Source: Tardiphaga robiniae
GTDB taxonomy: Bacteria > Pseudomonadota > Alphaproteobacteria > Rhizobiales > Xanthobacteraceae
Assembly (NCBI RefSeq): GCF_001618955.1
Contig: NZ_LVYV01000034.1
Span: forward strand, 186,001-250,000
Direction: 5' to 3'
Length of the DNA: 64,000 nt
Shown here in pieces: positions 26,231 through 34,929 of the stretch; within the stretch, counting starts at the first letter, position 1, and every line of letters begins with the position of its first letter. The notes under the pieces are model-generated. The model saw only the letters and a list, made by a program, of their open reading frames with translations, made no database searches and was not told the DNA's origin. Position numbers and translations under genes: made by a program.

Positions 26231-27154
26231 TTACACCGGATCCCAGCTGAAAATGTCAGCCGAGCGGTCGAGCTTGTAGAACGACGACTTCAGCGCCGGC
26301 ATGCCGTGTTCGGCAAGGCTCTGCGGGGTCCAGCCTTCGGCGCGGTGGATGGAGCGCAGCGGGCGCGACTGGCCCATCAGGAAGATCTCGTTCATGCGCG
26401 CGGCAAAGATCTGCCCGGAGATTTCCTTGGCGTCGTCGGAGAGCAGATGCGCCACCAGCGGTGCGATCTTCTCCGGACCCATGCGCTGCATGCGCTCGAC
26501 GCGGGCTTTCTCGGCTTCGGTCTCGGTCGGGATGCTGCCGATCATGCGGCTCCAGGCGAACGGCGAGACGCAGTTCGAATTAACGCCGAAACGGCCCATG
26601 TCGAGCGCAATCGACTTCGACAGGCCGACGATGCCGAGCTTGGCCGCCGCGTAATTGGCCTGGCCGAAATTGCCGATCAGGCCCGAGGTCGAGGTGAAGT
26701 GCACGAACGAGCCGGAGTTCTGCTCGCGGAAGTAACGCGCGGCGGCATGCGAGGTGTAGAACGAGCCCATCAGATGGACCTTGATCACCATCTCGAAGGC
26801 ATCGATGGACATCTTGTGGAAGATCGCGTCGCGCAGGATGCCAGCATTGTTCACCACGCCATCGATCTTGCCGTAGGTGTCCATCGCCTGCTTGATGATC
26901 TTGCTGGCCGGGATCGCTTCGGCGACCGATTCAAAGTTGGCAACGGCGGTGCCGCCGGCCTTGGTGATTTCCTCGACGACCTGCTCGGCAGGTGTTGCGC
27001 CATCGCCGCCCGAACCGTCGGTGCCGACGCCGGGATCGTTGACGACGACCTTGGCGCCTTCGGCCGCGCAGAGCAGCGCAATGCCACGGCCGATGCCGCG
27101 ACCCGCGCCGGTGACGACGATGACCTTGCCGTCGAGTGATTTGGTAGATGCCAT
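26231..27154 (-). CDS. SDR-family 3-hydroxyacyl-CoA dehydrogenase-like protein
   Basis: A 307-residue short-chain dehydrogenase resembling the dehydrogenase part of peroxisomal multifunctional enzyme 2. It has TGAGRGIGRG at 15-24, the NDPGVGTDGSGGDG insert typical of that branch, NNAG at 102-105, catalytic Ser near 157, Tyr168 and Lys172 (ANYAAAKLG). ATG 27154 has AGAGGAACC upstream; the preceding open codons translate a repeat. It is the third gene of the leftward operon with DUF35 and the thiolase, suggesting the dehydrogenation step before thiolysis in a beta-oxidation-like route. Confidence 0.88.
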   Translation of the reverse strand: MASTKSLDGKVIVVTGAGRGIGRGIALLCAAEGAKVVVNDPGVGTDGSGGDGATPAEQVVEEITKAGGTAVANFESVAEAIPASKIIKQAMDTYGKIDGVVNNAGILRDAIFHKMSIDAFEMVIKVHLMGSFYTSHAAARYFREQNSGSFVHFTSTSGLIGNFGQANYAAAKLGIVGLSKSIALDMGRFGVNSNCVSPFAWSRMIGSIPTETEAEKARVERMQRMGPEKIAPLVAHLLSDDAKEISGQIFAARMNEIFLMGQSRPLRSIHRAEGWTPQSLAEHGMPALKSSFYKLDRSADIFSWDPV

Positions 27155-27195
27155 GTGGTGGTTCCTCTTGGTGGTGAAATTGATGTTGTGCGCTA

Positions 27196-27357
27196 ACCTC
27201 TCCCCGCTTGCGGGGAGAGGTCGGGTCACGCGCGTTAGCGCGTGATCCGGGTGAGGGGGACTATCCATGTGCTCGGAGCCTGTGGATAGTCCCCCTCATC
27301 CGACTCGAACGCGCTTCGCGCATTCGAGCCACCTTCTCCCCGCGAGCGGGGAGAAGG
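27196..27357. repeat. Composite palindromic repeat (CTCTCCCCGC family)
   Basis: This 160-bp inverted structure sits between SDR and thiolase. Terminal hairpins (CTCTCCCCGC TTGCGGGGAG and CTTCTCCCCGC GAGCGGGGAG) flank internal arms GGGGGACTATCCA/TGGATAGTCCCCC. The related repeat at 30901 has the same start. Because it lies inside an operon it may affect relative expression. Confidence 0.8.
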
Positions 27358-27370
27358 TAACGATGCCGCG

Positions 27371-28510
27371 CTACTTCTCGTTCGTAAAAATCACCGTCCC
27401 CGACGCGGCGAACATGCCGCCGACGCCGTGACAGACTGAGATCTTCGCGCCTTCGACCTGCGCCGGCGCGATTCCGCGCATCTGGCGCACGCTTTCCTGC
27501 AACGCATACATGCCGTACATGCCGGAATGCATGTAGCTGAGGCCGCCGCCATTGGTGTTCATCGACAGCTTGCCGCCGGGGCGGGTGTTGCCGTCGGCGA
27601 TGAATTGGCCGGTTTCCTCATGCGGCATGAAGCCGAGATCGCCGAGACCATACAATGGCAGATGCGCGAAGGCATCGTAGATCATCAGGTGATCGACGTC
27701 CTTGTGCGTGATCCCCGCCTCGCGGAACGCGGTCGGTCCTGCCACGGTGAAGGCGCGCGATGAATCGAACGTCTTCATCTGGCTGACCATGGGCGTTTCC
27801 ACGCTCTCACCGGTGCCCAGAATATAGACCGGCTTGTTCGGGAAATCCTTGGCGCGATCCGCCGAGGTCAGGATCAACGCGCCGCCGCCATCGGTGACGA
27901 GGCAGCATTGCAGGATGCGGAACGGATAGGCGATCATCTTCGAGTTCAGTACATCCTCGACCGTGATCGGCGCCTTCATCATCGCGCGCGGATTCTTCGC
28001 GGCCCATTCGCGCTGGAACACGGCCACTGAAGCGATCTGCTCATGGGTGATGCCGTGCGTCTTCATGTAGCGCAGGACGGGGATCGGGAACATGCTCGGC
28101 GGGCCATAGACGCCATAAGGCGCCTCGAACTGGCCCTGCAGGCTGTCGGCCGGAATCGAGCGCGGCAATTTGCCGATCATCGACTTGCCGGACTCGGCAT
28201 GCGTGATCAGCACGGTCTTGCACAGCCCGGCCTCGATCGCGGCAGCCGCGTGGCGAACATGCAGCATGAAGGAGCAACCGCCCACGGAAGTGCCGTCGAC
28301 CCAGGTCGGGGTGATGCCGAGATAATGCGCGATCTGCTGCGGTGTCTCCACCGCAGTGGCGATGCCGTCGATGTCCGAGAGCTTCAGCCCGGCATCCTTG
28401 ATGGCGTTGAGCGCCGCATCCGCGTGAAGCTGGATCTGCGACGTGTTGGGGATGACGCCGAGCTCGGTGGTCTCGGCTGCGCCGACGACGGCGACTGCGT
28501 TTCTGCGCAT
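27371..28510 (-). CDS. Thiolase-family protein (SCP-x/lipid-transfer type acetyl-CoA acetyltransferase)
   Basis: A 379-residue thiolase of the SCP-x branch. It has the nucleophile Cys79 in GTSVGGCSFML, the MNTNGGGLSYMHSGMYG segment carrying a catalytic His, and the C-terminal VCHGVGGMFAASG. It cleaves (or forms) a 3-ketoacyl-CoA, typically with branched, cyclic or sterol-like side chains in this branch. It begins 4 bp after a DUF35 gene; in characterised systems such small Zn-ribbon/OB proteins form a complex with the thiolase. An SDR dehydrogenase follows in the operon. Confidence 0.9.
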   Translation of the reverse strand: MRRNAVAVVGAAETTELGVIPNTSQIQLHADAALNAIKDAGLKLSDIDGIATAVETPQQIAHYLGITPTWVDGTSVGGCSFMLHVRHAAAAIEAGLCKTVLITHAESGKSMIGKLPRSIPADSLQGQFEAPYGVYGPPSMFPIPVLRYMKTHGITHEQIASVAVFQREWAAKNPRAMMKAPITVEDVLNSKMIAYPFRILQCCLVTDGGGALILTSADRAKDFPNKPVYILGTGESVETPMVSQMKTFDSSRAFTVAGPTAFREAGITHKDVDHLMIYDAFAHLPLYGLGDLGFMPHEETGQFIADGNTRPGGKLSMNTNGGGLSYMHSGMYGMYALQESVRQMRGIAPAQVEGAKISVCHGVGGMFAASGTVIFTNEK

Positions 28511-28514
28511 GATC

Positions 28515-28928
28515 TCAACCCCCAGCCGGACGGAATACGGGGAGGGTGATGGTGTCGTCGAGTTTCTCGAAGGCGACCTCGAGCTTCATGTCGAGCACGA
28601 GCGCCTCCGGCGTCTGCGGACAATCGATGATGTTGCTCATTAGCCGCGGACCTTCCTCAAGCTCGACCACGGCGATCGCATAAGGCGGCGTGAAGCCCGG
28701 CGCGGCGGGCCGGTGATTGATGACGTAGCTGTAGAGGAAACCCTTGCCCGAGGCCTTGAACACCGACACCTTGCGCGAGGCGCAGCCTGGGCAGAACGGC
28801 CGCGGCGGAAAATACACGTTGCTGCAATCGTCGCAGCGCTGCAGGCGCAATTCGCCGGCTTTGGCGCCGTCCCAATAATGCTGGGTTTCCGGTGTCGGTT
28901 TCGGCCGCGCGCGGGCTGGTTCAGCCAT
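28515..28928 (-). CDS. DUF35 Zn-ribbon/OB-fold protein, thiolase partner
   Basis: A 137-residue protein with the rubredoxin-like zinc knuckle CDDC (32-35) and CPGC (46-49), then an OB-fold carrying GKGFLYSYVINHRPAAPGF and PPYAIAVVELEEGPRLMSNI. Known family members bind acyl-CoA and join thiolases or HMG-CoA synthase in a complex. ATG 28928 has GGGAGAGAAG before it, so the longer open frame to 29045 is rejected. First gene of the leftward DUF35-thiolase-SDR operon, divergent from the AtuA-like gene. Confidence 0.88.
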   Translation of the reverse strand: MAEPARARPKPTPETQHYWDGAKAGELRLQRCDDCSNVYFPPRPFCPGCASRKVSVFKASGKGFLYSYVINHRPAAPGFTPPYAIAVVELEEGPRLMSNIIDCPQTPEALVLDMKLEVAFEKLDDTITLPVFRPAGG

Positions 28929-29154
28929 GTGTCGTCTTCTCTCCCTTGGACGGGGATTTGGCCCCGTTCGTTGTCCTCTGGATGGACATTCCACATTCCA
29001 CCGGGGGCGGTCCAGCGCGCGGGCTGCATGGCCGTATCTGCTCACTGCGGGACGACGTGGAATTCGAATTGGAATTCAGGTTGAAATACGTGCGAGGCTT
29101 GTCCCGCTGCAACCAGGCAGGGTAGGTTGGTACGGATGGTTGAGGGAGCATGAC

Positions 29155-29487
29155 GTGAAGCTGCGCGAGATCGCCCATTCCCGCACAGGTGACAAAGGCA
29201 ACATTTCCAACATCTCGGTAATTGCCTTTGACGCAAAGCTATATCCGTTGATAGTATCGCAGGTGACTGCCGCGCGCGTGAAGGCCCTGTTTGCGGGCAT
29301 CGTCGCGGGCGAGGTGGTCCGCTACGAGCTGCCCAATCTCGCAGCGTTGAACTTCGTGATGGATCAGGCGCTTGGCGGCGGGGTGACGCGATCGCTGGCG
29401 CTCGATGCGCATGGCAAATCGCTCAGCTCCGCGCTGCTCGATCTGGAAATCGAGGACACTTTCGGCGATACCGACCGGGCGCCGTGA
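29155..29487 (+). CDS. AtuA-related small domain protein
   Basis: A 110-residue protein matching the short C-terminal domain linked to AtuA/DUF1446 proteins: KLREIAHSRTGDKGNISNIS at the N-terminus, then VRYELPNLAALNFVMDQALG. Usually this domain is fused to, or encoded beside, the large AtuA domain of acyclic terpene utilisation; no large domain is present here. GTG 29155 is chosen because GGGAG lies about 8 bp upstream and conserved residues start immediately; no ATG fits. It precedes the amidase gene by 40 bp. Confidence 0.75.
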   Translation: MKLREIAHSRTGDKGNISNISVIAFDAKLYPLIVSQVTAARVKALFAGIVAGEVVRYELPNLAALNFVMDQALGGGVTRSLALDAHGKSLSSALLDLEIEDTFGDTDRAP

Positions 29488-29527
29488 CCACCTGCGGGTC
29501 CGGCAAGACACACAGGATGCCGCGACC

Positions 29528-30892
29528 ATGAGCAACGACTTCCACCAGACCGCACCGACCCTCGCCAGCCTGGCCGCCGACCTCGCCGCCGGCCGCACCA
29601 CGTCCCGCAAACTGGTCGAAGCCTGTCTGGCCAAAATCGCCGATCCGAACGGCGAGGGTGAGCGCACCTTCATTCATGTCGACAAGGACGCGGCACTGGC
29701 CGCCGCCGATGCCATGGACGCGCTGCGCAAAGCCAATGCCGCGCCGTCGCGCTTTGCCGGCATTCCGATCTCCGTCAAGGACCTGTTCGACATCAAGGGC
29801 CAGGTGACCCGCGCCGGTTCGCGCGCGCTGGACGATTCCGCGCCCGCCGATGCCGACGCGCCCACCGTCGCGCGTCTGCGCCGCGCCGGCTTCGTGGTGA
29901 TCGGCCGCACCAACATGGTCGAATTCGCCTATTCGGGCATCGGCACCAATCCGCATTACGGCACGCCGAAGGGGGCGTGGAAGCGCGAGGTTGGCCATGT
30001 GCCCGGCGGATCCTCCTCCGGTGCCGCCATCTCCGTGCTCGATGGCATGGCGCATGCGGCATTGGGTACCGACACCGGCGGTTCCTGCCGCATTCCGGCA
30101 GCCTTCAACGGCATCGTCGGCTACAAGCCGACGCAGCGCCGCGTGCCGCTCGATGGCGCCGTGCCGCTGTCCTTTACGCTCGACAGCATCGGCCCGCTCG
30201 CACGCTCGGTCGCCTGCTGCGCGGCGATGGATGCTGTGCTGGCCGGCGAACCGGAATTTGAGCTCACGCCGCGCCCGATCAAGGGCATGCGCCTTGCTGT
30301 ACCGACCACCATGGCGATGGACGATCTCGATCCCGTCGTGGCCACCGCCTTCGAACGCGCGCTGAAGAAGCTCGCCGACAAGGGCGCGATCATCGAGCGC
30401 ATCGAAGTGCCTGAGTTCAACGATATCGCGCCGATGAGCACCAAGGGCGGCTTCACGGCTGCTGAATCCTATGCCTGGCATCGCTATTTGCTTGCCAGCA
30501 AGGGCGACGTCTACGATCCCAGAGTCGCGCTGCGCATCCAGCGTGGCGAGACCCAGAACGCCGCCGATTATCTCGACCTGCTGCCGATGCGCCGTTCGTT
30601 GATCGCGCGGACCGAAAAGCGCATCGCGCCTTACGATGCGCTGGTGCTGCCGACCTGCGCGATCACGCCGCCGTCGATCGCCGACATGGCTGACGACAAG
30701 GTGTTCTCCAAGCAGAACCTGATGGCGTTGCGCAACTGCACGCTGATCAACATGATCGACGGCTGCGCCATCTCGCTGCCGATCCACGCAAAGGACGAAG
30801 CGCCTGTCGGGTTGATGCTGGCAGCCGCCGGCTGCTCCGACCGCCGCATCTTCGAACTCGCGGCGGGCATGGAGACGCTCGTTCGCGGCTGA
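29528..30892 (+). CDS. Amidase signature-family hydrolase (GatA-like)
   Basis: A 454-residue amidase with the Ser-cisSer-Lys triad: Lys in PISVKDLFDIKG, cis-Ser in VPGGSSSGAA and the nucleophile Ser in GTDTGGSCRIPAA. It hydrolyses a carboxamide to acid and ammonia; substrate not predictable. No gatB or gatC is nearby, so a catabolic amidase is more likely than the tRNA amidotransferase subunit. ATG 29528 has AGGA about 10 bp upstream. It is flanked by the AtuA-like and DUF2848 genes on the same strand. Confidence 0.9.
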   Translation: MSNDFHQTAPTLASLAADLAAGRTTSRKLVEACLAKIADPNGEGERTFIHVDKDAALAAADAMDALRKANAAPSRFAGIPISVKDLFDIKGQVTRAGSRALDDSAPADADAPTVARLRRAGFVVIGRTNMVEFAYSGIGTNPHYGTPKGAWKREVGHVPGGSSSGAAISVLDGMAHAALGTDTGGSCRIPAAFNGIVGYKPTQRRVPLDGAVPLSFTLDSIGPLARSVACCAAMDAVLAGEPEFELTPRPIKGMRLAVPTTMAMDDLDPVVATAFERALKKLADKGAIIERIEVPEFNDIAPMSTKGGFTAAESYAWHRYLLASKGDVYDPRVALRIQRGETQNAADYLDLLPMRRSLIARTEKRIAPYDALVLPTCAITPPSIADMADDKVFSKQNLMALRNCTLINMIDGCAISLPIHAKDEAPVGLMLAAAGCSDRRIFELAAGMETLVRG

Positions 30893-30900
30893 TGTTTTCT

Positions 30901-31017
30901 AACCTCTCCCCGCTTGCGGGGAGAGGTCGGCGCGCAGCGCCGGGTGAGGGGGAGCCGGTGTTTCACTCGCTGGCTCCCCCTCACCCCACCCCTCTCCCCG
31001 CAGGCGGGGAGAGGGAG
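30901..31017. repeat. Composite palindromic repeat (CTCTCCCCGC family)
   Basis: It opens with CTCTCCCCGC TTGCGGGGAG and closes with CTCTCCCCGC AGGCGGGGAG, around GGGGGAGCC/GGCTCCCCC arms. It follows the amidase stop by 8 bp and ends 45 bp before the DUF2848 gene. It shares its first block with the repeat at 27196. Confidence 0.8.
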
Positions 31018-31062
31018 CGCGACGCCGGAGCTCACTTTCAATTGCAAGCAAGGAAGAACCAC

Positions 31063-31752
31063 ATGACCACCGAGATCGCGTTCACCCTGGACGCAAAAGG
31101 CAGCAAGACGCCGTTGACGCTCAAGATCACGCAAGGCGTCATCGCCGGCTGGACCGGCCGCGATCCCGTCGCGCGCGATCATCACATCAAGGAACTCGAG
31201 GCGCTCGGCATCGCGCCGCCGGCTTCGACTCCGATCTATTACCGCTGCTCGGCGCGCCGCTTCACCACTGATGGCATGATCGAATGCACCGACGAGAATT
31301 CGTCGGGTGAAGTCGAGTTTTGCCTGATCGCGTCAGGCGGCAAGACCTATGTCGGCGTCGGCTCCGACCATACCGACCGCAAGGTCGAGACCTACAACAT
31401 CACCGTGTCGAAGCAGATGTGCGACAAGCCGATCGCACCTGTCGTGTGGGAGCTCTCCGAACTGCTTCCGCATTGGGACCAAATCATCCTGCGCTCCTGG
31501 GCCACCATCAAGGGCGAGAAGGTGCTGTATCAGGAGGGCCTGCTGAGCGGCATGTTGCCGGTGGCGGAACTGATCAAGAAAGGTTTCGACAGCGACAAGC
31601 TGCCAGACGGCACCGCGATGTTCGGCGGCACCTTTGCAGCCAAGGGCGGCATCCGTCCGGCGGAGCGTTTCGATTATGAGATCGAAGACCCCGTGCTGAA
31701 GCGCAAGATCAGCCATGGCTATGATGTGAAGACGTTGCCGGTGGTGGGCTGA
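31063..31752 (+). CDS. DUF2848 family protein
   Basis: A 229-residue protein matching DUF2848, a family often encoded beside amidases in proteobacteria. Features: an N-terminal beta-rich part (IAFTLDAKGSKTPLTLKITQ), GWTGRDPVARDHHIKELEAL, and GVGSDHTDRKVETYNITVSK followed by the Cys of QMCDKPIAP, then FGGTFAAKGGIRPAERFDYE. The fold is thought to be close to fumarylacetoacetate hydrolases, from which I infer a metal-dependent hydrolase role. No signal peptide. AAGGAAGAACC precedes ATG 31063. Confidence 0.82.
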   Translation: MTTEIAFTLDAKGSKTPLTLKITQGVIAGWTGRDPVARDHHIKELEALGIAPPASTPIYYRCSARRFTTDGMIECTDENSSGEVEFCLIASGGKTYVGVGSDHTDRKVETYNITVSKQMCDKPIAPVVWELSELLPHWDQIILRSWATIKGEKVLYQEGLLSGMLPVAELIKKGFDSDKLPDGTAMFGGTFAAKGGIRPAERFDYEIEDPVLKRKISHGYDVKTLPVVG

Positions 31753-31780
31753 GGCCAAGCACTCGCCGTAATCCTACACT

Positions 31781-31913
31781 CGTCATTCCGGGGCACGCGC
31801 GCATCTTCGCGCACGTGAACCCGGAATCCCGGAGTGTTTGGCTCCCGGAGACTCCCATGACGAGATTCCGGGCTCGCCGCCGCCTTCGGCGTCGGTCCCG
31901 CCCCGGAATGACA
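31781..31913. repeat. Palindromic repeat (CGTCATTCCGGGGC family)
   Basis: Outer arms CGTCATTCCGGGGC / CCCCGGAATGACAG enclose two inner hairpins and the phrase AACCCGGAATCCCGGAGTGT. Nearly the same composite is at 57402-57540; related copies are at 36249, 40172, 45037 and 50636. It fills half of the gap before the 2OG oxygenase. Confidence 0.85.
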
Positions 31914-32028
31914 GTGTGGGGCGGTCAGCGCTTCCATCCGGAAATCGGGTGGCTTCGCTCGCCCATTTCCCCAAAATGGCCAACAGGCCATGACAACATG
32001 ATCGCGGCCGGATGACGGAGGCGATGAC

Positions 32029-32775
32029 ATGGTTTCACTCGCGAAGAAGCGCCCAGAAAACAATGACGCCATGTCGCAAACGCGCATCGCCGCCATCGAC
32101 TGGCAGCGCATTGGCACCGAGCTCGATGCCCAGGGCTGTGCGGTATTCGAAAAGCTGCTGTCCCCCGACGAGTGCCATCATCTCGCGGCGCTCTATCCCG
32201 ACGACACGCATTTTCGCAGCCGCATCGTGATGGGCCGCCACGGCTTCGGCCGCGGCGAATACAAATATTTCAACTATCCGCTGCCCGATCCGATCGCCGG
32301 CCTGCGTCCGGCGCTCTACGGACCATTGAGTACAATCGCCAATCGCTGGAACGAGGCGATGGGGATCGACGTCCGCTTTCCCGCCGATCACGCCGCCTTC
32401 CTCAAGCGCTGCCATGAGGCCGGCCAGACACGGCCGACGCCACTGCTGCTGCAATATGAAGCCGGCGACTACAACTGCCTGCATCAGGATCTCTATGGCG
32501 AACACGTGTTTCCGCTGCAGGTCGCGATTCTGCTGTCGGAGCCATCGGAGGATTTCACCGGCGGAGAATTCGTGTTGACGGAGCAGCGGCCGCGCATGCA
32601 GTCGCGCGCCGAAGTGGTAGGCTTGCGGCAGGGCGATGCGGTAGTGTTCGCCGTGCATCACCGCCCGGTTGCCGGCACGCGCGGCAGCTATCGCGTCAAT
32701 CTGCGCCATGGCGTCAGCCGCGTGAAGTCGGGCCGGCGCCATACGCTCGGGGTGATCTTTCACGATGCGAAATGA
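32029..32775 (+). CDS. 2-oxoglutarate/Fe(II) oxygenase
   Basis: A 248-residue double-stranded beta-helix dioxygenase of the prolyl-4-hydroxylase-like type. The iron facial triad is HQD in YNCLHQDLYGEHVFPLQVAI plus the distal His in VFAVHHRPV; the 2OG-binding Arg is in YRVNLRHGVSR. It may hydroxylate a protein residue or small molecule. GGAGG about 8 bp before ATG 32029 supports that start over the internal ATG at 32071. alkB follows after 21 bp, so a shared role in repair or stress is possible. Confidence 0.85.
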   Translation: MVSLAKKRPENNDAMSQTRIAAIDWQRIGTELDAQGCAVFEKLLSPDECHHLAALYPDDTHFRSRIVMGRHGFGRGEYKYFNYPLPDPIAGLRPALYGPLSTIANRWNEAMGIDVRFPADHAAFLKRCHEAGQTRPTPLLLQYEAGDYNCLHQDLYGEHVFPLQVAILLSEPSEDFTGGEFVLTEQRPRMQSRAEVVGLRQGDAVVFAVHHRPVAGTRGSYRVNLRHGVSRVKSGRRHTLGVIFHDAK

Positions 32776-32796
32776 CGGGACGACTGAACAACCGCG

Positions 32797-33447
32797 ATGA
32801 CCGACCTGTTCGCCGATATCAGGGACGACCAGCCTGCGTGCGAAGAACTCGCCGAGGGAGCGGTTCTGCTGCGCAACTTCTTCGCTGCCGAACAGCCGGA
32901 TGTGATCGCGGCGCTGCGCACAATCGTGAAAGCCGCGCCGTTCCGCCATCTGGTCACGCCGGGCGGTCACACCATGTCGGTCGCCATGACCAATTGCGGC
33001 CGTGTCGGATGGGTGTCGGATTCATCAGGTTATCGCTACGACCCCGTCGATCCCGACAGCGGCAAGCCATGGCCCGAAATGCCGGCACCGTTTCGCGATC
33101 TCGCCGCGCGCGCGGCGGTTCAGGCCGGCTTCGATGCCTTCATGCCGGATGCCTGCCTGATCAATCGCTACAAGCCGGGCGCCAAACTCTCGCTGCATCA
33201 GGACAAGGACGAGCTGGATCTGCGCGCGCCCATCGTTTCGGTCTCGCTCGGCCTGCCGGCGACATTTCTGTTTGGTGGTCTCACCCGCAGCGCGCCTCAG
33301 AAGCGCTATCGTCTGACCCATGGCGACGTCGTGGTCTGGGGCGGTCCGGCGCGGCTGGCCTATCACGGCGTCGCGCCGCTGCCGGACGGCGAACATCCCG
33401 TCATGGGCGGCCAGCGCATCAATCTGACCTTCCGCAAGACGCAGTGA
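32797..33447 (+). CDS. alkB: Alpha-ketoglutarate-dependent DNA repair dioxygenase AlkB
   Basis: Oxidatively removes methyl or etheno groups from DNA bases; 216 residues, the usual AlkB size. Motifs: VTPGGHTMSVAMTNCGRVGW, NRYKPGAKLSLHQDKDE with His and Asp iron ligands, SLGLPATFLFGGL, the distal His in LAYHGVAP, and the final INLTFRKT with the Arg pair. It follows another 2OG oxygenase gene at 21 bp and probably shares its transcript. No ada gene is adjacent. Confidence 0.93.
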   Translation: MTDLFADIRDDQPACEELAEGAVLLRNFFAAEQPDVIAALRTIVKAAPFRHLVTPGGHTMSVAMTNCGRVGWVSDSSGYRYDPVDPDSGKPWPEMPAPFRDLAARAAVQAGFDAFMPDACLINRYKPGAKLSLHQDKDELDLRAPIVSVSLGLPATFLFGGLTRSAPQKRYRLTHGDVVVWGGPARLAYHGVAPLPDGEHPVMGGQRINLTFRKTQ

Positions 33448-33458
33448 CGCGCGATCTT

Positions 33459-33590
33459 CCCCTCTCCCCTTGTGGGAGAGGGTGGCTTCGCGAAGCGAAG
33501 ACGGGAGAGGGGTAGCAGCGGGGCTCCAGCATTACCCCTCATCCGGCACGGCCTTCGGCCGCGCCACCTTCTCCCGCAAGGGGAGAAGGG
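33459..33590. repeat. Palindromic repeat (CCTCTCCC / GGGAGAGGG type)
   Basis: Terminal hairpins CTCCCCTTGTGGGAG and CTTCTCCCGCAAGGGGAGAAG surround GGCTTCGCGAAGCGAAG and GGCCTTCGGCC inner stems. It lies between alkB and the MFS gene. Confidence 0.75.
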
Positions 33591-33661
33591 AAGGAAGAGA
33601 AGCGTTGAACGCTTTCCTTGGCTGCCGCGACCATTCTATGGTCGGGCGGGGCGAGGGGACC

Positions 33662-34906
33662 ATGAGCGAGCAGGAACGAACCGGCACACAAGCCGCCGCC
33701 AGCAATGCTGCGGGCGTCTATCTCGCCGTCCTGCAACTGGTCTTCACGCTGGGCTGGGTCACCTATGTGATCTATCTGCCGAAGCTCGCCGCCGATGTCG
33801 GCATTGCGCCGACTGTCGTCATCTTCATCCTGATGCTCGATCAGGCGATCTTCACCGTCACCGATACGGCGATGGGCCTGGTCGCTGACAGGATCGCGCG
33901 CGTGGTCGGGCGGCTCGGTCTCATCGTCGGCATCCTGACTGCGGTATCCGGCGCGGCCTTCGTTGCGCTGCCTTTCGTTGCCGGGCAGGGACCGAAGGCG
34001 CAAGTCGCGCTGATCGCATTGATCGTGATCTGGTCGGCGACATCCTCGGCCTTGCGCGCGCCGCCGCTGACATTGCTCGGCAAATATGCGGCGCGCCCGT
34101 CGCGGCCGTTTCTCGCCGCGCTGGCCATGCTCGGCTATGGCGTCGCCGGTGCGCTGGCGCCCTATCTCGGCGCGACATTGCGCGGCGTCGATCCGCGGCT
34201 GCCTTTCGTTCTTGCCGGCGTGGTTTTGCTGATCGTGACGCTGGCGCTTTCGCGCGTCGAGCGCGGCCTCGTGCAGGTCAGCGCGCGTGAAGCGAAGGCC
34301 TCGCCGGCGCAAGGCAAGGCGCTTGGCCGCATGCCGCAGCTCTTTATCGCCGCCATGGTCATTCTCGCGTTGGGCTTCCAGCTTCACTTCAGCATCAACA
34401 GCGCGCCGATGTTCCTGCGCTTCGCCAAACCGGCCGACCTGGAATGGCTGATGCCGATATTCTGGATCGGCTTCAACATTGCGATGTTTCCAGCCAGCGC
34501 GGTGGTTAAGCGTCAGGGCGGCATCATCGTCATCGGGGCAGCCGGATTGCTTGGCGCGCTTGCGGTGATCGGCGCCGAATTCGCTGTGAATCTCAACATG
34601 CTGATCGCTGCGCAATTCATCGCAGGCGCCGCATGGGGCTGCATGATGATGAGCGCGGTGTCGGCGGCGATGGCGATCGGCGAGACCGGCGCGGAAGGCA
34701 AGGTCATCGGTCTTGTCTTCTCGGCGCTCGCGCTCGCGACTTTCGCACGCATGGCTGCGGTCGCCGGCGGATTGCAGAAGCTGCCGGACTATGCGCCGCT
34801 GCTGCACTGGGCGCCCATCGCGTGCTGGGCTGTGGCCGGTGCTGGACTACTGGCACTCGCTGCGGTTCGGCTGCAGCGGCGGAGCGCATCGATACCAGTC
34901 GTCTGA
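33662..34906 (+). CDS. MFS transporter
   Basis: A 414-residue inner-membrane protein with about 12 predicted helices (for example GVYLAVLQLVFTLGWVTYVI and a helical hairpin MPIFWIGFNIAMFPASAVV). Loop 2-3 carries a degenerate MFS motif, MGLVADRIARVVGR. The N-terminus MSEQERTGTQAAASNAA is cytoplasmic. Substrate unknown. ATG 33662 has GAGGGGACC upstream; the longer frame to 33470 translates the repeat before it. There is no clear link with the alkB pair other than strand. Confidence 0.8.
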   Translation: MSEQERTGTQAAASNAAGVYLAVLQLVFTLGWVTYVIYLPKLAADVGIAPTVVIFILMLDQAIFTVTDTAMGLVADRIARVVGRLGLIVGILTAVSGAAFVALPFVAGQGPKAQVALIALIVIWSATSSALRAPPLTLLGKYAARPSRPFLAALAMLGYGVAGALAPYLGATLRGVDPRLPFVLAGVVLLIVTLALSRVERGLVQVSAREAKASPAQGKALGRMPQLFIAAMVILALGFQLHFSINSAPMFLRFAKPADLEWLMPIFWIGFNIAMFPASAVVKRQGGIIVIGAAGLLGALAVIGAEFAVNLNMLIAAQFIAGAAWGCMMMSAVSAAMAIGETGAEGKVIGLVFSALALATFARMAAVAGGLQKLPDYAPLLHWAPIACWAVAGAGLLALAAVRLQRRSASIPVV

Positions 34907-34929
34907 TGCTTTCCGCGTGTCGGAATTCG

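Noticed and set aside
29405-29527. 41-residue upstream extension of the amidase
   Set aside because: It overlaps the AtuA-like gene in another frame. ATG 29528 begins the conserved amidase N-terminus.
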